Shown: positions 1 through 9,537 of the stretch, piece by piece
How positions within the stretch are numbered: the first letter of the stretch is position 1
Layout: the number at the start of each line of letters is the position of its first letter
Assembly: GCF_045689235.1 (NCBI RefSeq)
Contig: NZ_CP136864.1
Location: forward strand, 930,001 to 994,000
Direction of reading: 5' to 3'
DNA from: Congregibacter variabilis
GTDB taxonomy: Bacteria > Pseudomonadota > Gammaproteobacteria > Pseudomonadales > Halieaceae
DNA: 64,000 nt
The notes under the pieces: generated by a model
Told to the model about the DNA's origin: nothing
Databases searched by the model: none
What the model saw: only the letters and a program-made list of their open reading frames with translations
Program-made: the position numbers and the translations under genes

Positions 1-2471
1 AGGAAGGCCTGCACCGCCGCCACATCGTCACCCTCATTAACCGTCGAGCAATCGAGCGTTACCCCATCAAAGATGATGCTTTCGCCGAGTTGGTTCAATG
101 ACTCGCCCTGAATACGCAAACAACTATCACTGCCTTGTACCACCGTGTTGTACAACTCAAGCCCAGTGCCCCGGCGTAAGCGAATCGCGCGCTCCGCAGG
201 GTTACCGGTAATCGTCATGTTGGCGATACGCGGCATAGAGCGAGGACTGGCGTTCTCGTCCCCCTCGCGGCTGTCCGCTTCGATGCCGTTGTCACCGGTG
301 TCGTCCGCCTGATCAATCACCAGGTACTGGATCGAGCCTTGCCAGCCATCAGTCCAATCGAGAGAGTCGTCAGCATTGCCTGTGAGCACGATATATTTGG
401 CGTTTGTGGTTCCGCCAAAGAACTCGATGCCATCATCAAGATTGTTGTGGACCTGGACAAATTCCACCGTAGTACCAGAACCGGTGCCCTGAAAAGCGAT
501 GCCATTGAGCTGGTTTTCTGGGTCAACATTGGATCCCGCGAACTTCACGACAACGTAGCGAAGCGTCCCTGAGCTATCCGCAGAATCGTCACCGCCGAAA
601 GTGCCGGAGTTAGCCTCACCCTCCTTCGTGCACGCTGCGCTACCCCCTACGGCGCCTTCAGGGCAATCGTTGATCGGCGCCTTACCATTAATCACAAGCC
701 CGCCCCACAAACCTCTGTCGGCGTCGATGTCTGCAGTGCCTTCTACGTCTGCCCGGGCAGTAAACACAATGGGCTGAGACGCAGAGCCGCCAGCCATGAT
801 CTGCGCGTTTTGAGAGATCACAAGAAAGTCAAAATTGGTGCCACCGAACACCGTAGTACCTGGCTGAATCATCAGGGTGTTGGTGCTTGAACCGTCGCCT
901 ACAGTGACTTTACCTACCAACTGATAGAGATTGTTGTTGGTCAGAGACAGGTCTGTGGTGATGGTGCCTTCGATGTCGCAAACTCGTTTGCTATCAATAC
1001 TTTCACCATTACTGACGGTTCCCGCAGGACAGCCCAGATCGGGTTGTCCAGGGTTGCTCACCGAGCCACTCAGAGTCCATCCATCCGTCCAGTTCTCTGC
1101 GCCGAAGGCACCGACAAAGCCGGTGTCATCCAAACGTGTGTCTGTTGGGGTTACAGCGCTAACCTGGTCGCCCAGCTGAGATACCTCAATTGCGCTATCG
1201 AGATAGGCTTCCACAGAGCCGTCATCATCGTTGTTGTGCATGGTTGTGCAGCTGAAAGTGGTGCCCGCAAAGCTCAAATCCGTGCCCAGCTTGTCCCGAG
1301 ATGTACCGTCGATGCGCAGACACGTATCTGAGCCAGTCACAATCCCGTTGAAGAACATGCCGCCGGTGCCTCGACGCAGACGTATGGAGTTCTCAGCGCT
1401 GCTCCCAAAGAATGAGAAATTGGCTATCGCCGGCATAGCGACCGGCGACGCTGCTTCATCGCCTTCGCGGTTATCTGCCTCAATCACGTTGTCGGCAGAG
1501 TCAGACTGCTCTACGTAAAGATACTGAATAGATCCCTGCCACCCATCGGTCCAGTCCAGAGAGTCATCAGCATTACCGGTGAGCACCACGTATTTTGCGC
1601 TGGTGGTGCCGCCAAAAAACTCTATGCCATCATCGAGGTTGTTGTGAACCTGAACATATTCCACTGTAGTGCCAGAACCGGTGCCCTGGAAGGCAATACC
1701 GTTGAGTTGATTCTCTGGATCAACGTTGGAGCCTGCATAGCGAACCTGAACGTAGCGAAGTACACCAGAACTGTCTGCGGGGTCATCACCACCAAAAGTA
1801 CCTGAGTTTGCTTCACCTTCTTTTGTACACTGTGCGGTTCCGCCCTGGGCACCCTCGGGACAGTCGTTAATCGGCGCAAAACCGTTAATCACAATGCCGC
1901 CCCATAAACCGCGATCGTTTGCCTCGACATCGCCGGCCACATCGGCCGCCGCAGTAAAAATGATGGGTTGCTCGCGGGTGCCCTGAGCATCTATCTGTGC
2001 GCCTTGCTCAATGATGAGAAACTCAAACGCAGAACCTCCGGACAGCACCGAACCGGGCGCCATCTCTAACACACCGCTAGCTACCCTCAAGGCACCGCCG
2101 GTGATTTCAAGGATGATGTCATTACCGACCAATAACCCTGTGGGATCCAAAACCCCACCTTCTAGAGCAGATATATCCAACTCAACAATGGGCCGGCCAC
2201 CAAAGCCATCACTGGCTGTTTCGCCGGTTTCGGAGAACGCAGCGCTCAGATTGTCAGGGATGATCGTGGCAATAACGTCACCGCCATTGTCGCCGCCATT
2301 GTCGCCGCCGTTGTCCCCACCATTATCACCGCCGTTATCACCTCCACCATCTACCGGAACCTCCACAACGATGACGCCGGGAGAAACGTTGTCAGAAGAG
2401 CCGCCGCAGGCAGCCAGGAGTGTTGTGAAAGCCAGAACTACTGTGCGCTGCCAGATTCGATCGCTAAGCAT
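1..2471 (-). CDS. Large secreted lipoprotein with two tandem beta-rich modules (3' end beyond window)
   Basis: The reading frame opens with ATG at 2471 and stays open to the left edge, so the C-terminus is missing. A lipoprotein signal peptide ends in LLAAC with the lipid Cys at residue 22. A (GGDN)n linker follows, then a module with GLWGG, VINGxAPINDCPEG, CTKEGEANSGTFGGDD, NVDPENQLNGIAFQG, HNNLDDGIEFFGGT and DDSLDWTDGWQGS motifs. The same module recurs exactly 1197 nt (399 residues) later, more than 80% identical by eye over its core. Repeated short beta-type segments and paired cysteines suggest a beta-helix-like fold outside the cytoplasm, probably on the outer membrane. I do not recognise a characterised family. 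A PHO-box-like array lies about 90-125 nt upstream, so phosphate-limited expression is plausible. Function unknown. Confidence 0.85.
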   Translation of the reverse strand, partial: MLSDRIWQRTVVLAFTTLLAACGGSSDNVSPGVIVVEVPVDGGGDNGGDNGGDNGGDNGGDNGGDVIATIIPDNLSAAFSETGETASDGFGGRPIVELDISALEGGVLDPTGLLVGNDIILEITGGALRVASGVLEMAPGSVLSGGSAFEFLIIEQGAQIDAQGTREQPIIFTAAADVAGDVEANDRGLWGGIVINGFAPINDCPEGAQGGTAQCTKEGEANSGTFGGDDPADSSGVLRYVQVRYAGSNVDPENQLNGIAFQGTGSGTTVEYVQVHNNLDDGIEFFGGTTSAKYVVLTGNADDSLDWTDGWQGSIQYLYVEQSDSADNVIEADNREGDEAASPVAMPAIANFSFFGSSAENSIRLRRGTGGMFFNGIVTGSDTCLRIDGTSRDKLGTDLSFAGTTFSCTTMHNNDDDGSVEAYLDSAIEVSQLGDQVSAVTPTDTRLDDTGFVGAFGAENWTDGWTLSGSVSNPGQPDLGCPAGTVSNGESIDSKRVCDIEGTITTDLSLTNNNLYQLVGKVTVGDGSSTNTLMIQPGTTVFGGTNFDFLVISQNAQIMAGGSASQPIVFTARADVEGTADIDADRGLWGGLVINGKAPINDCPEGAVGGSAACTKEGEANSGTFGGDDSADSSGTLRYVVVKFAGSNVDPENQLNGIAFQGTGSGTTVEFVQVHNNLDDGIEFFGGTTNAKYIVLTGNADDSLDWTDGWQGSIQYLVIDQADDTGDNGIEADSREGDENASPRSMPRIANMTITGNPAERAIRLRRGTGLELYNTVVQGSDSCLRIQGESLNQLGESIIFDGVTLDCSTVNEGDDVAAVQAF
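2281..2340 (-). repeat. Five 12-bp tandem repeats encoding the GGDN linker
   Basis: Five adjacent 12-bp units, the first two identical (ccgccattgtcg) and the others with third-position changes, encode Gly-Gly-Asp-Asn on the minus strand, directly after the lipoprotein N-terminus. The unit is a multiple of three, so gain or loss would lengthen or shorten the flexible linker without breaking the frame. Confidence 0.85.
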
Positions 2472-2557
2472 CGTAAGCCTCGTTAGTCGTGAGAGATTGC
2501 AACAACATCAGGGCCAGAGTGGCCACCTATTCGTTTCGCGAATCGTAGAGGTGACGT

Positions 2558-2597
2558 GTGACGGTTTTGTTATCAAAATATGACGAATTTGTGACAA
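2558..2597 (-). promoter_or_regulatory. PHO-box-like array upstream of the duplicated lipoprotein
   Basis: Read on the minus strand, four heptamers sit exactly 11 bp apart: TTGTCAC (2591-2597), TCGTCAT (2580-2586), a degenerate TGATAAC (2569-2575) and CCGTCAC (2558-2564). They are separated by 4-nt spacers AAAT, ATTT and AAAA. PhoB is known to bind direct TGTCA-type repeats with this 11-bp period and A/T spacers. A possible -10 (TACGAT, 2541-2546) lies 11 nt downstream. The start codon is at 2471. Assignment to PhoB is by pattern only. Confidence 0.55.
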
Positions 2598-2700
2598 ACC
2601 GATGGGCGCTGAACAGCCTGTGACAGCCGCATTAACAGCCGGTGAAGGCAGCGCTAAATACCCACAGATGCCCAGTCAGAAGGCTCAGCCGCGCTGAAAC

Positions 2701-2729
2701 GCCCCAAGTTGGCGCCTTGGCCTTGGGGC
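2701..2729 (-). terminator. Hairpin after the M20 peptidase gene
   Basis: GCCCCAAG (2701-2708) and CTTGGGGC (2722-2729) form an 8-bp perfect inverted repeat about 18 nt past the stop codon of the M20 gene. There is only a very short T run behind it, so it may be a weak terminator or just an mRNA 3'-end stabiliser. Confidence 0.35.
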
Positions 2730-2746
2730 TAACTAAGAAAAATTAG

Positions 2747-4060
2747 TCACTGCGAAGAGAAACTGATCGTGCCGTTGGCAATTCGATAAAGCAAAATTGC
2801 AGCGCGCTCAGTTTGCTGCGGTAGTGTTCGCAAGTCGGCAACCTCGTCCACCGTGTGGCCGCCATCGCCCATAAGACCCAGACCATCAAGCGCTGCAGCA
2901 ACGCCACTGGCGGCAAAAGAGATATCTGCAGCACCGGCGCGCCGGGGGTCGACAGCTTCCACAGGACCATAACCCAACTCCTGGCTAATAGCGCTGTAGT
3001 GCTTGAGGAGTTCGTCATTGCCTGCCGAGGGCGCCATAGGAGGATAGCCGTGATTAAAGCTGACCTGGGCGCTGGTCTGGGCAAGATTGTCCGCCGCTAT
3101 CTCGCGCATCAAGGATTCGGCATGCGCTATTTGCTCTGGGCTGATGGCGCGCATACCGCCGGTTATGATTGCGCTTTGGGCGATCACGTTGTTCTTCCCA
3201 AACACAGTACCCCGGGTATTCCCGTCATCGTGAACAAGATCTGTACCGGCCATTGCCAAACCGGGGTTAAAGGTCAGGTTGGGAATACTCGACAGTGCCT
3301 CGCGCCAGCCGTTGAGTATTCGGGCGGCCTCAAGCGCCGCGCCAAAGCCAATATCTTCGCGAAATATTTGTGAAGAATGCGCAGGCTTTCCCTTCACGAT
3401 TAACTCCCATTCGCTGGAGCTCCTGCGCGCCGTCACTGCCGTTGTCGGATCCCCGTCACCGTCTTCAAAACCCAGCGCAATATCCGCCCACTGTGCCGCT
3501 TGAAGCAGCTCAGCATTCGCCACATCCAGAGGCCGGCCACGGGACTCTTCATCGCCGGTGAGCACCACACGCAGTTGCAGCTGATCCAGTACCCCAGCAG
3601 CATCCAGCGCTTTAGCCGCCTGCAAAATAATGACATTGCCGCCTTTCATGTCGGTGATCCCAGGCCCTGCTGCGTGATGCTCATCGATGCGGACAAAGCT
3701 CTGAAAACTGCTGTCTTTTGCAAACACCGTATCCAGATGACCAATCAGTAAAACCTTGGGGCCCTTCGTTCCCTGTTCTGCGACCAGGTGGCCACCTCGG
3801 CTAAACGCCTCGCCATCCACCCAGCGGGTTGAAAATCCAGCAGCGGAAAAAGCCTCGGCGAAGAGTCGTCCCACCTCCCTCACACCGTCTACATTCATCG
3901 TGCCGCTGTTGATGTTCACGGCTTGCTCCAGCAGGGTCAGGGCCTCCCCCTCTCCACGCAGCACCGCGTCACGGATTGCCTGTTCTTTTTCATCAAGGGC
4001 AAACGTCGGATTTAACAAGCCAAACGCAAGAAAAACGCTGCAAAACACTCTAAAAAACAT
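2747..4060 (-). CDS. Secreted M20-family zinc peptidase (glutamate carboxypeptidase-like)
   Basis: 437 residues from the ATG at 4060, chosen because an AGGA lies about 10 nt upstream and the protein then starts with a normal signal peptide (hydrophobic run up to PTFALDEKE). Upstream ATGs at 4126 and 4099 would give an unusual N-terminal extension. M20 metal and catalytic motifs are visible in order: GHLDTVF, GITDMKGGN, TGDEESRG, GFEDGDGD, and a C-terminal DGLGLMGDGGHT with the last His ligand. The family removes C-terminal Glu or other residues, or hydrolyses N-acyl amino acids, using two zinc ions. It probably acts in the periplasm. It is divergent from rmf and upstream of the duplicated lipoprotein on the same strand. 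Confidence 0.85.
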   Translation of the reverse strand: MFFRVFCSVFLAFGLLNPTFALDEKEQAIRDAVLRGEGEALTLLEQAVNINSGTMNVDGVREVGRLFAEAFSAAGFSTRWVDGEAFSRGGHLVAEQGTKGPKVLLIGHLDTVFAKDSSFQSFVRIDEHHAAGPGITDMKGGNVIILQAAKALDAAGVLDQLQLRVVLTGDEESRGRPLDVANAELLQAAQWADIALGFEDGDGDPTTAVTARRSSSEWELIVKGKPAHSSQIFREDIGFGAALEAARILNGWREALSSIPNLTFNPGLAMAGTDLVHDDGNTRGTVFGKNNVIAQSAIITGGMRAISPEQIAHAESLMREIAADNLAQTSAQVSFNHGYPPMAPSAGNDELLKHYSAISQELGYGPVEAVDPRRAGAADISFAASGVAAALDGLGLMGDGGHTVDEVADLRTLPQQTERAAILLYRIANGTISFSSQ

Positions 4061-4289
4061 CGGGAAATCGTCCTGAAAGTAATATCGACTAGTGCTCATG
4101 GTGCACTGAGTTTCCACCGTTAACAAACCATTAAAAGCTGGCAGAGGCAGCGCACGCCCGTATATGTGAATTCTTTATATCATTGCGACATAGACGTGCT
4201 TGTATCCGTAACAAAAAAATAGTAGCTGAAAACGTTTTTCTCTGCTTAGATAGGAACAAGCCCCTATGTTTCACATGAGAGGAATAGCG

Positions 4290-4493
4290 ATGCGCCGACA
4301 GAAACGCGATATGACTGCTCGAGCTTACGAGCGTGGTTATCAAGCAGGAGTATCAGGTCGCAACAGCGAAAGTTGTCCACATACCACCGAACAGCAACGC
4401 ATCAATTGGATCACCGGCTGGCGCGAAGGCCACGCTGACCAACTAGACGGACTTATTGGCGTCTCAGGCGTTCATCGCCTCCGCATGCAGTGA
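4290..4493 (+). CDS. rmf: Ribosome modulation factor RMF
   Basis: A 67-residue basic protein from the ATG at 4290, preceded by a good AGAGGA ribosome-binding site. The N-terminus MRRQKRD followed by AxERGYQAGxxGR, then CPHTT and W-ITGWREG, matches RMF, which dimerises 70S ribosomes into inactive 100S particles in stationary phase. It is about 12 residues longer than the 55-residue E. coli protein, owing to a C-terminal tail. An ATG at 4266 in the same frame would add eight residues and lacks a better RBS. It is a lone gene, divergent from the M20 gene, with a hairpin just after the stop. Confidence 0.93.
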   Translation: MRRQKRDMTARAYERGYQAGVSGRNSESCPHTTEQQRINWITGWREGHADQLDGLIGVSGVHRLRMQ

Positions 4494-4498
4494 TCACC

Positions 4499-4515
4499 GG
4501 CTCCCGCCGGGAGCC
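4499..4515 (+). terminator. Hairpin downstream of rmf
   Basis: GGCTCCC-gcc-GGGAGCC is a perfect 7-bp stem with a 3-nt loop, starting 5 nt after the rmf stop codon. No T-tract follows, so it could serve as a 3' stabiliser for the long-lived rmf mRNA rather than as an intrinsic terminator. Confidence 0.45.
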
Positions 4516-4707
4516 AGTATCATATAACCCGCAAGTCACTCTCACGACGCACCGGATCTACCGCGTCAAGAGGTACCGTGCTTTTTAGCAAGCGCGGTTG
4601 GCGTTTAGTTACCAATCGCAGAGGCTTGATCACGGTTGGTGGACACCGGTCTGTGGCTAACGGCCGGTGAATAACGGCTAACTGTCGTTTAATAACGACC
4701 TAAGCGC

Positions 4708-7700
4708 CTAGGCCCTGCGACTACTCTGAGCGAGATCCAGCAACTCCCGGTTTGCCACAGCGAACATGGCAAAGTCCGGGGATGCCGTGGTGTGTAACTC
4801 AGTCAGCATGTCTTTCCAACGTTTTAACAACGCACTCTCCTGCTGTTCCCAGGCGCTAATGCAGCTCAGAACGTCGCGATCTTCGCAGCGCAGTCTCAGC
4901 ACACCCTGTGCCAAGGTGCATTGCTGCCACTGAAGATCCTCCATATAGGCTTCCCGAGCCATGGCTTGCCACTCGTTTTCCACCTTGCTGGCAAGGACCT
5001 GAGCGCCAAACCAATCAAGCTCCAGACGCTCACCCAAGTGGTAATAGAGCGTCGCCACCTCCATCAGTTCATTTTCGGTTTGCGTGGACACATCCACAAT
5101 GGCAAGCGCTGTAGCGGCATGCATACATCCAGCCACTCGCGCTGACGTCTCAGCGTTGACGCCAGCCTCCCTGTAGTTTTCCAGGCGTGACTCGTACTGC
5201 TCTGCAGCACGCCCTCGGAGCAAGTCGGGTAAAGCGAGCTGAAGCTGGCTCACACCCGCGCAAAACTCTTCAATCATACCGGTAGGCGTAATCTGATGAC
5301 GCCGGTTGCGAAGCACCCAGCGGGTGCCGCGCTTCACCAGGCGAATCACATCAAGCATCATCTCAATCTGCACGTCCGCGGCCACTGCGAAATCCAGCGC
5401 TTCGATGCTCTCCCACAAGGAGCTGATACCAAATATCTCCATGACCGCGGTGTAAGCGCGAGCAACATCCTCGACCGGGGCACCGGTGGCTTTCTGTTGA
5501 CGGAGCACGAAATTCAGGCCCATACGATTAACAATATCGTTGGCAACCTGGGTACACATGATTTCCTGACGCAGACGGTGCTCTGCAAGGTCGTCGGGAT
5601 AAATCTCCTTTAACTTTGCAGGAAACGCCGTAGAGACCGCCCGCAGCAAATGCGCATCGGTGCCTAAATCAGATTCAATCAACTCTTCCTTCAGAATGGC
5701 TTTGCTATAGGAAATAAGCACGGAAAGCTCTGGCCGAGAGAGACCCAGGTCCTGGGCGCGTCTATCGGCGAGGGCCTCATCACTTGGCAAAAACTCCAAC
5801 TCCCGGTCCAGACGACCTGAGCTCTCCAACGTGGAGATCAGTCGACGGTACTCGCCACTGCGCACCCGCGCCTCGCGCTCAGCAATACTGATGGCCTGCA
5901 CCTGGCGATAGTTATTGGCCAGAACAAGCTCTGAGACCGACTCAGTCATATCCTCCAGCAATTGATTGCGATGCTTCTCGGTAAGATCACCTCGGGCGAC
6001 AATCGCATCAAGCAGGATTTTGATATTCACTTCATGGTCCGAACAATCTACTCCACCGGCGTTATCAATAAAGTCCGTGTTAGAGCGACCGCCAGTGAGC
6101 GCGTACTCCGTTCGTGCCAGTTGCGTAATGCCCAGGTTGCCGCCTTCTCCAATAACTTTGCAGCGCAGATCTCTGGCATTGACCCGCAAGCCGTCATTCG
6201 CCTTATCGCCCACATCGGTATGCGTTTCGCTACTGGACTTCACATAGGTTCCAATACCACCGTTCCACAGTAGATCCACCTCGGCGCGCAGAATCGCGCT
6301 GATCAACTCTGTGGGCGTTAACTGCTGCACAGTAATACCGAACCGCGCCTTCATGGGCTCGGAGATCGCAACCGACTTTGCATTGCGACTGAACACCCCA
6401 CCCCCTTCAGAAATCAGCGACGTATCGTAATCCGACCACCCCGATCGAGGCAGGGCAAACAAGCGCTCTCTCTCGGCGTAGCTTTGTGCGGCGTCGGGAT
6501 TGGGGTCGACAAAAATGTGCAAGTGGTTGAACGCAGCCAGCAGACGAATGTGCTTTGAAAGCAGCATACCGTTACCAAACACGTCCCCGGACATATCACC
6601 AATACCCACGACAGAGAAATCAGTGGCCGCTACGTTGATACCCATTTCGCGAAAATGACGTTCAACGGACACCCAGGCACCCCGGGCAGTTATGCCCATC
6701 TTTTTATGGTCATAACCCACGCTACCGCCCGACGCGAAAGCGTCGCCCAGCCAAAAGCCGTACTCCTCAGACAGTGAGTTGGCAATATCCGAAAACGTCG
6801 CGGTGCCTTTATCGGCCGCCACAACGAGATAGGGGTCTTCGTCGTCTTTACAAACCGTAAGCTCTGGACGAACAATGCGATCTTCTTCGCGATTATCCGT
6901 GATATCGAGTAGACCTCGGATGAAGGTCTTGTAACAGGCGATACCCTCTTCCTGGATTTCGTCGCGCGTCATATCCGGCCGCAATCGCTTCGCAACGAAA
7001 CCACCCTTGGCGCCCACGGGAACGATCACCGCATTTTTCACCTGCTGAGCTTTAACCAAACCAAGAACTTCAGTACGGAAATCTTCAAGTCGATCCGACC
7101 AGCGCAATCCGCCCCGGGCAACCTTACCGCCGCGCAGGTGTACACCCTCGACTTGAGGCGAATACACAAAGATCTCAAACAGTGGCACCGGTCGAGGAAT
7201 CTCAGGGATATCGCCCGGGCGAAGCTTAAAGGAGAAATACGACTTACTGTCGCCGTGGTCGCCCTGCTGGAAAAAATTGGTCCGCACGGTCGCCGTAATC
7301 AACTCTACATACTGGCGAATAATTCGATCCTGGCCGAGGTTTTCCACCTGATCAAGAGCCAGCAAGATTTTCTCTTGTACCGACGCCTCACGCTGCGACC
7401 GCCACTCATCATCACCATCAAAGACCGGGGAAAAGCGGGTAAGAAACAACTCTACGATTGATGCGGAGATCGGCAGATGCGCCGCCATGGTCTCAGCAAT
7501 GTAACTGCGGGAGTACGGGAAGTTGATCTGACCGAGATAGCAGGCATAGGCTCTAAGCAGCGCAATTTCGCGCCAACTCAAACGACTACCCAGCAACAAG
7601 CGGTTGAAGGAATCGCTCTCCGCCTGGCCGTACCAGATTCGCGAGAAAGCATCCTCAAACTCTTCTTTCACCTGCTCAAGGTCAATATTCTTGGACAGCG

Positions 7701-9537
7701 AATAGATCAAACTGAATTCCTGAATCCAGTACTTACCGTCTCCCACGGCGCGCACCGGATAGGCTCGCTCTGCTACCACTCTCAAACCCAGGTTTTCGAG
7801 TATGGGCAGCACATCCGACAAAGGAAGCGGCGAGTCCATGCGATACAGGCGAAGCTTCAGATGATCATCTTTCTCTTCGATCAATCGGTAAAGATTCATA
7901 CCGAGTCGATCAGAGCCATTGATGGCCAAAATATGCTGGATATCAAGGACGGCAACTCGCGGATCAAAGTCATCGCGATAACCCGGCGCAAATCCCTGGC
8001 CGAGCTCGCGCATTAACTGCTCGCCGCGTTCCTCTCCAAACTCCTCAAGGAGCCTGAGCCGCAGTCGATCCTTCCACGCTAGCGTTGCCTGCACGATCTG
8101 CTCCTCGATTTCATTAACGTCATATTCGTGGTTCTGTGATGGATCTACGCGGAGCACGAAATACACGCGCACCAATACCGACTCGGTAAATTGAGTATTG
8201 AACTCCGATTCTTCTGCAGCAAAGGCTTTGCTCAAAATCCGCTGAATATTCACTCGACGCTGGGTGGTGTAGCGATCTCGGGGCATATACAGCAAACAGC
8301 TTATGAATTTTCCGTGCGTGTCCTCGCGCACAAAAAGCCGGGTGTGACGGCGCTCCTGAATACGATTGACCGCCGAGGTGGTACTAAAAAGATCAGCGGT
8401 TGACGACTGAAATAATTCGTCCCGAGGCATTAGCTCGAGCACGCGTTTTAGCTCCCGGGCATCGTGCTCTTCGACCGAAAGACCAGACAGCTCCAGAACC
8501 TGACTGACTTTGCGTCGCAAAATAGGGATGTCCGCAGGATCCATGTTGTAGACCGCAGCGGTGTAATGCCCCAAAAACCGATGTTGCCCTGTGACAGCGC
8601 CCGACGCGTCGTAGGTTTTTACCTCTACGTAGTCTGGATATGCTTGGCGGTGAACTCGGGCGCGTTGCTGGGATTTACCAAAACTGAGCTGTCGACGATG
8701 ACATTCTTCGGGTGCCATCCGGGCAAGATCATGACCTAAGTCCGCAGCACCCCGAGTAGTGCGCTGACGCAACACCCCGAGACTGCGACTCGGATCCACA
8801 CTGGCTTCACCATTTTCAACCCACAGGTATTCATAGCCAAGAAAGGTCATGTGATCGCTGCGCAGCCAATCGATAAAGGCCGCTGCCTCCTCCCGAAAAT
8901 CAGCGCTTACGCAGGCTGCATCGTCGACAGACTTCTTAGCTTCGCTGAGGCGCTCCCGCATGGCATCGAAATCGTTAACAACCACTGCAACCTCGTCCAG
9001 AATTTGCTTGAGGTTATCGCGAAGGTTATCGAGATCCGAAAGATCGCTGTGGCGGGTAATTTCGAAGTACAGAAGACTTTCTGCTGAGGTCCGGTCATTG
9101 CGCTCATCTGCGCCCAAAAGCTGCTGCAACTGGCCCTGGCCGTCTCGCTGCACACGAAGATTACAACTGGCCAGACAATGAATACCCAGATTTCGCTGGT
9201 TGATCTCGCCCCGGACCGACGCGGTGCAAAACGGCATATCACGACAAAGGATCGCGACAATCGTAGATGTACTCTCCCAGCCGTGACTGCTGATCTGCGG
9301 ATTTAGGAGGCGAACCTTTGGCTCTTCTCCAGTCCATTCGTCCATAAACCGAAGTAGACCGTAAAGCATGCCGTACAGGTTGTCGGGAGAACGGTCACGC
9401 ATATCTTCAGCTGAGAAGCGACCAAAAAACGTGTCCGCCAGGCGAACCAGATCGTCTCGATGTTTAGCGTCAGCACGTGCGGCGATAATGCCGGCGATAT
9501 CGTCAAGCAAGGCCTGCTTAAGTGTCTCCCACGCCAT
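4708..9537 (-). CDS. gdhB: NAD-specific glutamate dehydrogenase, large (about 180 kDa) type
   Basis: 1609 residues, the usual length of the L-180 class of NAD-dependent GDH found in Pseudomonas, Streptomyces and many marine proteobacteria. The enzyme deaminates glutamate to 2-oxoglutarate and ammonia with NAD+, mainly in catabolism. The N-terminal 600-700 residues are the regulatory/ACT-like part. The catalytic half contains GGKVARGGLRWSDR, the GAKGGFVAK lysine segment, a GGSVGYDHKKMGITARGAW block and GDMSGDVFGNGML. The ATG at 9537 has an AGGAGA upstream. The gene stands alone, divergent from the Bat operon. Several long opposite-strand reading frames within it are shadows of its codon bias. 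Confidence 0.95.
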   Translation of the reverse strand: MAWETLKQALLDDIAGIIAARADAKHRDDLVRLADTFFGRFSAEDMRDRSPDNLYGMLYGLLRFMDEWTGEEPKVRLLNPQISSHGWESTSTIVAILCRDMPFCTASVRGEINQRNLGIHCLASCNLRVQRDGQGQLQQLLGADERNDRTSAESLLYFEITRHSDLSDLDNLRDNLKQILDEVAVVVNDFDAMRERLSEAKKSVDDAACVSADFREEAAAFIDWLRSDHMTFLGYEYLWVENGEASVDPSRSLGVLRQRTTRGAADLGHDLARMAPEECHRRQLSFGKSQQRARVHRQAYPDYVEVKTYDASGAVTGQHRFLGHYTAAVYNMDPADIPILRRKVSQVLELSGLSVEEHDARELKRVLELMPRDELFQSSTADLFSTTSAVNRIQERRHTRLFVREDTHGKFISCLLYMPRDRYTTQRRVNIQRILSKAFAAEESEFNTQFTESVLVRVYFVLRVDPSQNHEYDVNEIEEQIVQATLAWKDRLRLRLLEEFGEERGEQLMRELGQGFAPGYRDDFDPRVAVLDIQHILAINGSDRLGMNLYRLIEEKDDHLKLRLYRMDSPLPLSDVLPILENLGLRVVAERAYPVRAVGDGKYWIQEFSLIYSLSKNIDLEQVKEEFEDAFSRIWYGQAESDSFNRLLLGSRLSWREIALLRAYACYLGQINFPYSRSYIAETMAAHLPISASIVELFLTRFSPVFDGDDEWRSQREASVQEKILLALDQVENLGQDRIIRQYVELITATVRTNFFQQGDHGDSKSYFSFKLRPGDIPEIPRPVPLFEIFVYSPQVEGVHLRGGKVARGGLRWSDRLEDFRTEVLGLVKAQQVKNAVIVPVGAKGGFVAKRLRPDMTRDEIQEEGIACYKTFIRGLLDITDNREEDRIVRPELTVCKDDEDPYLVVAADKGTATFSDIANSLSEEYGFWLGDAFASGGSVGYDHKKMGITARGAWVSVERHFREMGINVAATDFSVVGIGDMSGDVFGNGMLLSKHIRLLAAFNHLHIFVDPNPDAAQSYAERERLFALPRSGWSDYDTSLISEGGGVFSRNAKSVAISEPMKARFGITVQQLTPTELISAILRAEVDLLWNGGIGTYVKSSSETHTDVGDKANDGLRVNARDLRCKVIGEGGNLGITQLARTEYALTGGRSNTDFIDNAGGVDCSDHEVNIKILLDAIVARGDLTEKHRNQLLEDMTESVSELVLANNYRQVQAISIAEREARVRSGEYRRLISTLESSGRLDRELEFLPSDEALADRRAQDLGLSRPELSVLISYSKAILKEELIESDLGTDAHLLRAVSTAFPAKLKEIYPDDLAEHRLRQEIMCTQVANDIVNRMGLNFVLRQQKATGAPVEDVARAYTAVMEIFGISSLWESIEALDFAVAADVQIEMMLDVIRLVKRGTRWVLRNRRHQITPTGMIEEFCAGVSQLQLALPDLLRGRAAEQYESRLENYREAGVNAETSARVAGCMHAATALAIVDVSTQTENELMEVATLYYHLGERLELDWFGAQVLASKVENEWQAMAREAYMEDLQWQQCTLAQGVLRLRCEDRDVLSCISAWEQQESALLKRWKDMLTELHTTASPDFAMFAVANRELLDLAQSSRRA

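Noticed and set aside
2281..2340. Possible CRISPR-like tandem repeats
   Set aside because: Units abut without spacers and encode a protein linker.
2011..2583. Plus-strand frame with Pro-Leu-Ser repeats
   Set aside because: It is the antisense of the GGDN linker and lipoprotein N-terminus; the minus-strand gene has a signal peptide, RBS-compatible start and duplicated domains.
7477..8016. 179-residue plus-strand frame
   Set aside because: Lies antisense to the conserved GDH gene and has no domain or RBS.
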